Part shown: piece after piece, positions 25,301 to 37,300 of the stretch
How positions within the stretch are numbered: position 1 is the first letter of the stretch
Layout of the letters: every line of letters starts with the position of its first letter
DNA from: Apostichopus japonicus
Taxonomy: Eukaryota > Echinodermata > Holothuroidea > Aspidochirotida > Stichopodidae
Length of the DNA: 64,000 bases
Direction: 5' to 3'
Assembly (NCBI RefSeq): GCF_037975245.1
Contig: NC_092568.1
Location: 26,966,501 to 27,030,500 of the forward strand
Position numbers and translations under genes: made by a program
The notes under the pieces: model-generated
Told to the model about the DNA's origin: nothing
The model's input: the letters and a program-made list of their open reading frames with translations, nothing else
Database searches by the model: none

Positions 25301-28300
25301 ATGCCCATAGTTGGAGTATGAAAACAAATCCAAGAGAGACAAGGTACCAATACAAATAGCTATGCTAAAATGCCCATAGTAGGAGTATGAGTACAAATCC
25401 AAGAGAGACAAGGTACAAATACAAATAGCTATGCTAAAATACCCATAGTAGGAGTATGAGTACAAATCCAAGAGAGACGAGGTACAAATACAAATAGCTA
25501 TGCTACAATGCCCATAGTTGGAGTATGAAAACAAATCCAAGAGAGACAAGGTACCAATACAAATAGCTATGCTAAAATGCCCATAGTAGGAGTATGAGTA
25601 CAAATCCAAGAGAGACAAGGTACAAATACAAATAGCTATGCTAAAATACACATAGTAGGAGTATGAGTACAAATCCAAGAGAGACGAGGTACAAATACAA
25701 ATAGCTATGCTAAAATGCCCATAGTAGGAGTATGAGTACAAATCCAAGAGAGACAGGGTAAAAATACAAATAGCTATGCTAAAATACACATAGTAGGAGT
25801 ATGAGTACAAATCCAAGAGAGAAAAGGTACAAATACAAATAGCTATGCTAAAATGCCCATAGTAGGAGTATGAGTACAAATCCAAGAGAGACAAGGTACA
25901 AATACAAATAGCTATGCTAAAATGCCCATAGTAGGAGTATGAGTACAAATCCAAGAGAGACAGGGTAAAAATACAAATAGCTATGCTAAAATACACATAG
26001 TAGGAGTATGAGTACAAATCCAAGAGAGACAAGGTACAAATACAAATAGCTATGCTAAAATGCCCATAGTAGTAGTATGAGTACAAATCCAAGAGAGACG
26101 AGGTACAAATACAAATAGCTATGCTAGAATATGAATACCAGTATGGAATCCATAAACGGCTGTGATACTTCATGTGTCACTCCTTATAAATAACTTTAGA
26201 GCCTGTTTGTGGATAGTGTTCATAGAAACATAAAACACTGGGATTACTGGGAGATGGTTGGGGAGGGGGGGGGGTGATGGAGCAAGAAATATAGAAATTG
26301 CTTTATGCAGATAACTTTACTAATCAGAACATTATATCATATATTTGCAGAAACTGATGACCAAAAGGCTCATAAATCAAGAAAAAAATGGATGACGATG
26401 AGTTCTCTTCAAAATTACCTCTGGATGGTCGCCATTTACGTGAATCACTGGGTTGCCGTTCATCTTAGCGATGTCGCTGGAGTAATCTGAAGATCGCCCT
26501 CTATCTTCAGGGGTGGTGAAGCCCAATTGGTTGTTGATAATTAAGTGAACAGATCCACCAATGTTGAAATGAGGGACTTCAGCTATGCAGAAACCTTCTC
26601 CTATTACACCCTAGATAAGATAAATGGAATAATATATTTAAAAACTGAAATTCTTTGTCTATCAAACTTTAGCCAGTCCACTTAGACTGGACAAGGACAA
26701 CCTTTCAACTAGGCATCTAAAGAAATTTAGCACTTGGGTTTGAACATAGGCTTGATCAAATGAGTGAGGAATAAAATACAACAAGTGTAGATTAAATCCT
26801 TTTAATATTTTAGCTATTTCCTCAGGTTTTGTACAGAATATTCTGTATCTGCCGTCATATAAATACTAAATGCATCAGAATTGTATTAAGATGGGGTGTG
26901 GGTAAGGATGGTGGAGAAGGGGTGCAGAGTGTGGGATAAGGGAGAGGAGTGATGGTTAGCAATGCGGAGGGTTGGGTGGGAAAAAAAATTGGTTGGGACG
27001 GCAGGGGAGGGGACGTTGTATTTGTGGGTGGGGCTTATGTGTCTATATATTAATTATATATCATTATTTGTATCGGGGAGTGTTGTACCCTGTTACGCTC
27101 TCCAGAGTTTTTGTACAACACTTCCTTTCACAATATTATTCATTCTAATTTTTTCCTTATATTTATATGATTGTAAATTTTCTGTACCAATGCTATTTTC
27201 TTATATATATGTTATATAAATATGTAAATAATGTTGTGAAGAAACAAATAAAATGAAATGAAATGAAATATAATATACAAATGTACATACAGATGACAGT
27301 CCTCGATTGTTTGTATGAAAGGAAAAATGGAACAATAATTGCATACAACCTGACAAATACCAATTTTTTTCTCCATACAACTCATTCAAGTTTTGGTTGT
27401 AGAGCTCCCTGACCTTACCTGAGCAGAGAATGCAGCATCCCCGTGGACTTGAATACACAATGCTTTATCTCCGACTCGTCCATCTTCCTCAGTGGAGAAG
27501 TCTCCTTCTCCCAGAGTTTGCTGCCTGCCTCTTGTTTTGCCTACAGCAACTGGATTCACCGCCTGAAGGGAAACATTTTAAAAACAGAGAAATCTCAAGG
27601 TAGCTGGTCACATTTTCCTGGAATCGTTTTAACCCAAGTGCACTTCATACCCTGTGTAACCCCTTCTTCATACGTATAACTAGTGACATTGTTCTGTACA
27701 ACACTTCGTAAATTTAACTGGTGCCATTTTTCTTACTAACACTTCATACTTGTAACTAGTGCCATTGTTCTTTATAAATAGTTCACATACATGTAACTAG
27801 GGACATTGTTCTGTATAACACTTCATACATACAACTAGTGCCATTGTTCTGTACTACACTTCATACATACGACTAGTGCCATTGTTCTTACTAACACTGA
27901 AAACGTGACTAGTGCCATTGTTCTTTTTAAAAACTTCACATACATGTAACTAGTGCCATTGTTCTTACTAACACATAATACATGTAACTAGTGCTATTGT
28001 TCTTACTAACACATAATACATGTAACTAGTGCCATTGTTAGATAGTTCACATACATGTAACTAGTGCCATTATTCTGTACAACACTTCATACATATGACC
28101 AGTGCCATTGTTCTTACTAACAATTAATACATACAACTAGTGCCATTGTTCTTACTAACACTTAATACACGTAACTAGTGCCATTGTTCTTTTTAAAAAC
28201 TTCACATACATATAACTAGGGACATTGTTCTTACTAACACTTAATACACGTAACTAGTGCCATTGTTCTTACAAACACTTGGCACATATACTGTAACTAG

Positions 28301-31300
28301 TGCCATTGTTGTCTACAAACACTTCATCATCAAATTTGTACCACTGTTCTTGCTAAACATGACTTATTATTTCTTTTATCTGCTAACACAAAAGCGATAG
28401 AGGCCTGGGTTCATTGTTGTTTATTTCTTGTGAAATTTTGGCCTTTCTTTGACTAATTGTACGTTTGTTGTGTAATTAATGCAACAATCGCACAAAATAT
28501 CTTACAATATAGTAACATTTTGTCACGTCTGGTGTGTGTTTTTCTTTTCATCCTTCATTTATTTGATCAAATGTCTATTTTAATGACATTCAAGTTTATA
28601 CAAACGTGTAAACTTAATTTCTAATGCAAATATGAAGATCTGAACACTGCTTCATGCATTCCCAGCAAACACAGGTTAAATTTAATTTCTGATAAAGATT
28701 TAACCCTAGACTCTGAATGCAACTCATTTTAAAGCTTGGTCATAAAAGTAGAAGAAAAACTCACTTCTAAGTGGGAAGGATTTGGCAAGAAATTGACATG
28801 AAGATTGTGTCCATTGTAGTCAATGTCTCTTGAGCAGTCTGTGAACAAAAAAACAGAATGTGAAGAACAAAGAAAAACATCAATGTCAAAGAACAATAAG
28901 AATGTAAGTTTGACAGAGGGACACAAAGAACCTATAACATGGATCCCACACTTTTAAATTAGTGAAAATTCCAGACTTTTTTCAAGACCAAAACATGTCT
29001 TGCAGTGCACTATGAAGCCTATACATTAAATAATGATATATACTGTGTTAGGCTATCTACAGTAAGCCTAACAACTGTAACTCTTGCAAAGCTAAGTAAC
29101 ACTTATATGTTAATTCCTGTGAGTACATTCAATGAGCCACAGACTCCAAACACGGTACATGCTTTTATGGTAGCAATAACTTTTAAACCATGGTTTGATT
29201 TATGCTGCCGACTTCTTAAACTTCTTAAAAAACACCTGCTTGTGTATTAGTCTCATCATATATTAAGAAGGAGTGTTCAAAAATGATAATTTTTCCTCAT
29301 CTTTCAAGACTAAACTTCAAGAACTGGTAGAAAGGATTTTCCTTTTCCATTTTCCAGACAGCATGAGTAGAGAGAAACTTGATAAAAAACACACAGCGAA
29401 AGAGCACTAAGCAGATTATCTAAATCAGGATACAAATATTGAGTTATTGAATAATCTGAACAATGAACATGACATAATACATGCAACCTTTTCTGTGTTG
29501 ATTATCCACAGTAGTATGCCTATTCACTGTTTTCACTTGACTGTAAAAAGAGCCATTAATTCAAGGGCTCCAGGGTTAATTTAGATATCCCCGGTTTGAA
29601 TCCCATTGTAACCAACAAATCACGTTTTTTGTCAAATTTGTATATAAATTCCCTAGAGAGTTTTCCATTCTTTAGTTCCATAGTTTACTAAGACATAAAT
29701 GACAACACTAAGCTACCGGCAAGAACAAACAGCTGTGTGTCTTAATTCAACCTTAAACCTTCTGAAAGCTATTGATCCATGTAACTACAGAAATGAGAGT
29801 GTATAAAAATTGCCAGAAAATGAAAATAAAAAACTTTGTTAAACAATCAGATCATCTGCTCTGAAGGGACAAACCATTGTGCTTAAGATAATTGTAATAA
29901 CTGCTAGATAGAACTATATACATCCATCATGTCATAAACATGACGTTAAAAATATCATAAAAATCATCATATTTACTGAAACGTAACATTCATACATAAT
30001 TCCATCATGCACAAAGAGACGAGAATACAATCAAAGTATTAAAAAGTGCCATGACTACTCACACAAATGAGAGACGACATCACCCCAGCAAGATGCAGTG
30101 CTGGGAAACTCGGTGAAACCATCAATTTTCCTAAACATGACAGTCGGCGAAAACCCAAAGAAATCTATTAAAAGGTTCAGGCGCCCTCTGTGTGCCATGC
30201 AGACAAAGACTTCCTCGACACCAGCTGTAAAGATATTGAATGATCTGTGTCACCTGAACTGCCACCTTCTCTTCTCAATATTCACAGTTTGTCAATATAT
30301 GCCATCTTTCTTATTCACAACTGATGCCAGGGGAGGGGAAGAAGGGGGAAGGGGGTGGGGATTAAGAGCCAGGTTGGACCCCAAAAGCAACTGTGTCACT
30401 GGAAATCATTTTGACTTTCTTTAACATTATTAAGAACTATGAAAATACATTACTCTCCCATCCCATATTTTTCCGCTTGGGCCCAATTGACCTCGACCTT
30501 GCCCCCGACACACCTTATCATGAGTACTAGTCAATCCATTCCTCAACTGATGAAATAAGTGTCATGAAACTGTGACCATTTCCATCCAATCTGTCCAACA
30601 GAACTCTCAAATTTAAAGTGAGTCATTTTGTCAATGAAGTTGTACTTCTTAGTTGACCCCCCAGCAGGGGTCCGAAGTCACACCCTTAGACACCTTGCTG
30701 ACATCACTTGGGGTTCCGCCATTTCATCGGCGCTTATGACACCAGCTACCTGTTTTGCTGTACATCCCCCCCACACACTCACAAACACACACCTTCCATA
30801 TGTCTGGTGATGCTGATGAATAACGAGTATTGTTTAGATCAAAGGTTACAACCAAAGGTGTTTAACTCTTAAGACATACCATCAGCACATTGTTGAAAGG
30901 CTTGCAGGAAGAAAGCAATTTGACTTTCAGATCCTTCACCCCCATATCGTTTCAATGACTGCCTCTTTATCGCTAAGAAATTTTCAAAGACCTACAAAGT
31001 GAAAGACTTGAGTCAATACTGAGCATATAAAACATAAACAAATGACAAAGCTGGAACAATATCCAGAAAATTACCCTAATGTTGGTTTATTATTAAAACA
31101 ATGAATAAAGTCATCAGTAATGAAAGAGACTTTCTGATGAAGAAATCATATTTTGATTATCCCTGTCACAGACCAACTAAATCCAAGAAAAAAAATAATC
31201 TGAGAATTTCTTTGATTAAATGCCAGTTTCACTACACTTTTAGTCTTGTGTTTAGTAACATGTTTTAAAATTGAACTTTTTGTTCCATGTTAAATGAAGA

Positions 31301-34300
31301 ATATAAATAATGTATATGAACATATTTAATTAAAACACTTTGATATTTCCAGATGCAGATGTAGGGAGTTCTACCCTTGGCTAAACAATGGACTTCCCCA
31401 GTCTAGCATTTTAGACCATGAGGATAGTTCTCTTTGGGAAATACAAAGATAAGAAGAAAGACAAGATTTTTGAGGTGCTAAATTGAATGTCCGTAACCGA
31501 TTACAAATTTGTAAAGGATGAATGGTGTTGGATTGAAATTGAAATTGAAAATTATTCATTTCCACTTCACCATAACATAAACAAAGTGAACATAAAACAT
31601 TTGAATATACAATACAAATACATTCCATAGGAATCAAACAATTGATATATACAAATGTTGTGAAGTGGGGGAGAATTATACGCGTCGTCAACATCATCAT
31701 TTGAAAGACAAGACCAGTCAACCTGACGCAAGTCAAGTTTAAGACTGTCAATATTATTATCAGAAGTATTACGCTTCGTTGTGAAAGAGTGGTCATAAGT
31801 CTTAACTTTGTCTCTGAGACCAGCCAGCTTTACTAAACAAATGAGTAAGTGATCGCTGACATCAGAGATAATAATACCTGATGAGCTATCTTGTTTGTGA
31901 TCATTAGTAAATATATTATCTATGAGTGCAGCAGATGTAGGAGATATCCTAGTTGGTTAATCAACCGTAGGTACCAGTGAAAACGAATATAACATGTTGA
32001 TAAAATCTGCTACATAATCGGGTGTATCAACCTCTAGCAAATTAATATTAAAATCGCCTAAAATATTGCATGTTTTTGAACAAACACCAGCTGATTGTAA
32101 TGAATCATTAAATGTAGTGTTGAATTGATTGATACTAAGATTGGGTGGTCGATATACAACCCCAACATGTACTGATTTTGTTTTAGAGATGCATAATTTA
32201 ATAAAGTAATATTGACATTGTCATTTACAGAACTGCCGAATGTCATCATAAACAGAATCGGTAAATAAATTATTGACATACATAGCCACTCCTCCACCGG
32301 TTGAATAATTTCAGTCCCGGTGAATAAAAGTATACCTGGGTATACTTTTAATAGGTTTCAGTTAAACTGGTATTAAAATTGAAACTGGTATTAAAATATT
32401 AATACTTTGAATAGGTACCAGTGAAACTTTCATAATAACTCATCGGTGAATAAAAGTATACCCAGGAATATCTAATAGCTCAACGGGACTAGTGGCATGC
32501 AGCCATGTTTCAGAAATAGCAATAACGGAAAAGTTGTGCTTGCATGAAAAAAGAAGTTGCAATAAAGCTTCATCATTTTTACTTAGACTCCTAATATTTC
32601 ACTTGGTTTACCTATTGAAAAAAAGTCAGCAGTTTTTATCATTATCTATATATTTACTAGATAAATCCCTAGCAGCACCCAAATCAGAAGCAGGGTCAAT
32701 GTTATTTGAGTAGAGAAGGTCAGTTAATGATATATCTGTGTGATTAATACTAAACATTAAACAAGAAGAACAAATACTTACAAGAAAGAAAAAAAAGAAA
32801 GAAAAAAAACGGTAACGATACTAATAAATCCAGTAAGTCCAGAGCAAAATAACACTATGCAAATGACTACAAACATACAGTAACTGAGAGACAAACAATT
32901 GAATCGATGAGTCACCATTCCATATAACAGTATAACCAAAGAACTACATTCCAGTACGTGTTATGCAACCATTTTGAGTACTGTTTATAACTGAAACCAT
33001 CCAATAGGTACTGTGTTGTTAATATAAGATTAAAAGCTTACTTCATGGATGAATAAAAGATGAGATACAATTTTTTTTTAAACACTTACAATAAGGACTG
33101 GACTGAGAAACAGATGTTATCATCAAATTTATAATTATAGAAGCTGTCTCATATGATAACAATTTTTGAAGGTGATGATCTTGAACTAGAGCACCAATGG
33201 TGCAGAAGCTCATACCTTTTCGAGCTGAAAAATGTAGGGCCCACAAAACCAATTTTGGGCCCGTGAGGGATACCCCCCCCCACTCCGTTAGCAGAATCCT
33301 GGCCACACCACTGGCTATAATTCCTATTTTCCCCTTTAAATCCTATTTTACCCACTCTCTCAAACAATACCACTGACCTACCCTATTAAACTTTCTCCCC
33401 TCTACCTTAGCAGACATAACAAGCACTCCCTACAAGACCTCACTTCACAAGCTGCCTACATACCTCAGGCTCAAAGACTTCTAAGAATCGGCAAGTGCTG
33501 ATTGGCTATAGGGCTCTCATGCTTACAGTTCAACAGTTAATAACAACTCCCAGTCCTGCTTTAATTCCACTAACAGCCTCTGCAGAGCTTAACCACAAAT
33601 GTAAACAAACACTGCAGAGACTGGGAGACAAATTAAAGGAGCTTTGGCAAAAAGTGAAGGCTCAGATTTTTTTAAACAATGGGGATTAATTGTAATTAAT
33701 TAACTTATGACCAAAAATTTTCAGGCATCACCTTATTCATACACAATCCAACAATCGTCAGTTCAACTTTGAATATGATCCATCAAAATCTTGAGGAGAT
33801 TGAGATATTTGAAAATATTACAAAGAATGACCCCCGATGACCCCCTAAATGACCTTTGACCTCAATTTTCCGAACACCCCTCGTAACTCTCATCCCGAGG
33901 AACATTGTGACCAAGTTTCATTATAATTGGCCATACACTGTACGAACAGGAGCAATTTGAAAATATAGGGCCGCGGCCCGGGCCACAAAAGACCCCTAGT
34001 TGATCTTTGATCTCAAATTCATGAACACCCTGAAGGTAAAACTACCATAGTACTATCGTGACAAACCCTCAACATTGTACCATGGAATCTGTAGGAGAAG
34101 AAGCATTTTGCGTATTTCCACAAAATGGCCCATTACGGCCCACAGGTGACCTTTGACCCCAAATTTTGGACCATCTCTGATGGCCCTATACCCAATGGTC
34201 CTTGTGTCCAAGTTTCATGAAATTCCATCAAACACTGTGCGAGTGGGAGCGGTTTTACCAATTGTTGACGGATAGAGTGATAGAGTGATAGACGCCGCAC

Positions 34301-37300
34301 TGTAACAATAGCTCACACCAGCATGCTGGTATGAGCTAAAAATGGGAAACCTGTAGAAACAACACCTGCGTTCAAAATGTTAGTTTCTTTATATTCTTGG
34401 ACCCCCGACTTATCAGCACTGAATTTCTGTTTTCAGTCATCTTCCTCTTAAGTGAAAATACATGGTTGTTAACTTTGCCCGATATCCCATTATCTTGGCA
34501 GTCAATCTTATGTCATTTTGGAAGGGAACATTTTGGCAAATATCACTGGTAATATAATTTTGCAAACTAACATGTATCAGGAAAAAAACTTTGACATCAA
34601 TACAATGATGACATTTCCAATAAACCTCAAACTTTGTATCTGTCAACTTATAAATTTAGTACCTGTAGATGCTAAAAAGGAGAGAAAATTATGTAACCTT
34701 TGTAAGTAAAATATACTTTAAAATGGTGTCAGGGTCTGCTATAATATTTATGATTCAAAATACCTGTGATTTTGCCATTCTTATAGCTAATTCTTTCTTG
34801 CTTTCTGATGACAAATCCTCCTCATGAACTTTTTCAAATCTTTCAGCAAACCACTGCCTCTCTTCTTCGGTCTTAACGAGAGAAAAATGTAGAGAGAAAG
34901 AAGTAAAGCAGAAAAGGGGGGCATGAATCAAAATGGGCATCAACAAACCGACAAGTGAGTGTACACTTACAGGCAAACATTACAGACACACACACACATG
35001 TATAAAAAACATACATCAATGTCACAGGTAATATGAATTGACCAGTTTGGAGTAGAAGGTCTTATATGCTCAAAATTTCAGAATACTTAAACAGATAAAA
35101 GTGACAAATAACTACCAGAAATGGATAAACAGAGCTCAAACTATTTGGATCACAGTTTGGAACAAGTTTTAGAGATCAAGTTTTACGGGAGATTACGACA
35201 AAGTGAATACAGAGTGTGTTTAACAATCTTTCTATACTGACAAACATGTCATAAGATCTGCAAGGAACAAATAACTTATTACCAAGTGATCTTGGATTTC
35301 AGTGAAATGAAAAAGTACTGCACCGAAAGAAAGTTGCAGGTAAACAAACTTACTTTCAGGTGCATGAACTCAGCAGCTGTATATCCACAGTAATTTTTGT
35401 GTAAAAGTGCTTCCACTTCTGATAATGATGATGGGACATCTGCCTGAAGAAAATCTGTAAATGAATTGAATAATGCTTTGAAAAAAAAAAGGGCTTCATA
35501 CACAGAAACTGCTTAAACATCAGTATGTGACAACAATTTTTCAGGCACAGTAACGTGGAACAATCTTATACAATTCTTGTAAAATTGCTTTATACTAAAT
35601 GGAGGAATTATCAAGAATATTGAGGAGAAAACAAAAAGAATTTTTCATATCATTATCAACTACTCTTAAATGCACAATTTATGTCTTATGCATGCAATTC
35701 ACTGATTTTATATTTGAATCTGGTGTCTGTCTGTCTGTCTGTCTGTCAGCTTTCTATTCAAGCGTGTTAACAAATTTTGATCTCCTCTTACCAGAGACAT
35801 CGTGGCTGGTGGTATCTTCCAATGAAAGTCCGTATCTTGCTGGGTCCAGTTCAGGGGGTGTACTAGAAGAAAATGCAGAATTAAAAGAGTACACAATTTC
35901 CTATAGTCGCCATACTTTTTGATTATCATATTCGGTTGAAATTTACTCCCCAGAACACCAGTCATATATTGAGATGAAGTTGTCCATAAATGTAAACTGT
36001 ATCAATCTACATGTTCCAGTTCCTATCACATCTTCTCTTCTGTCACCAGTCATTATTCTCCCCTTACAGTAACTCCTTCTATATTAAACTCATAGAACTT
36101 GATGAATTATAGATGTGACATTTTGTATTTCTTTACAGTGTAATTCAATACACAAATGACCTGGGTGCATGGGTAGGGGGTAGTCACAACATATTCCATA
36201 GTTCTGCAATTTTATGATACAAAATATGAGAACTTTACCAAGATGGTAGATTAAAGTAATTCCAGTGAGATACTTAGAGAGCATACCTGGGTTCCTGTAA
36301 CGCAAGAGGGTCCAGGGCGGCTATTTTGTGTCCATGCTGTCGATAGGCATTAATCCACGCCTGTAGCCTACAGTGAGCCTCTGATGCAACGGTTGAAGGA
36401 CCTGAAAGAGCAGAGAGATGGCTGTGACATCAAAATATCCTTCATTTTTATTACGAAAACAGTAGATATAGCAGTGGCAATGTAACTATGTACAGTTGAT
36501 GGACGACTGTAGCCTATACAGTAGGCCTATATTGTACCTAACTGAACTCACTGAAAATCACTTTAAATAAAGTCATAGGATATTCACCAAAGAATATGGA
36601 AGAATCTGAGCAAACCATTGGTAAAATCATATATGACTTAGTTGGATGATCAAAGGAGCATATTCAGTCATTATTGCCCACCTTCAAAACAGTTATCCCC
36701 TCAGTATCAGCAATTACGTACAACACACAGTACTACTTCAGCATAGAATTCTAAGAATGAATACCATAGTCTTATCTTGTACACAACACTTGTGAGACTG
36801 ACCAAGTCCCATCTAGGCCTAATTACAGGACGGGGAATGATCTCATTTCTTGAAAAAAAAACAGGGCATATAATCACCTTTCCAATTACCATGAAGAACC
36901 CCATTATTCATACATTTCCTAAAATACCAAAGACAATTGAACACAGAGCTTCAGTATCTTGCAATAACAGGTGTAGTCTTACTCTTACAAGGTATAGTCA
37001 AGGCTTCATAATTGACGCACCCCCGTAATTGACGCACCTTCAATTATTACTAGCAACGATACAGCAGACCACCTAAACTTTAAGCAGTCAAGCATAATTA
37101 CATATTTCATGAGTTTGAATCCATTTCAGCTATATGCTCACCAAACTGAGGTATTTTTTAAGCTTATAACACCCTCCCCCCAGTTTTGCTTGTTTTTTGG
37201 TCATTTGGAAATCGTACATCCTAAAAATAACCAACATTACCTCAATATGATAACACTTCTCTCTGGGACCTGACCTGCCTGAGCTTAGAGGCTCAGAGCA

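Noticed and set aside
24920-26173. 417-codon minus-strand open frame as a real membrane-protein gene
   Set aside because: It is made wholly of a 69-bp tandem satellite whose period is a multiple of three. It has no unique domain and lies in a DHTKD1 intron. Kept only as a repeat and a finding.
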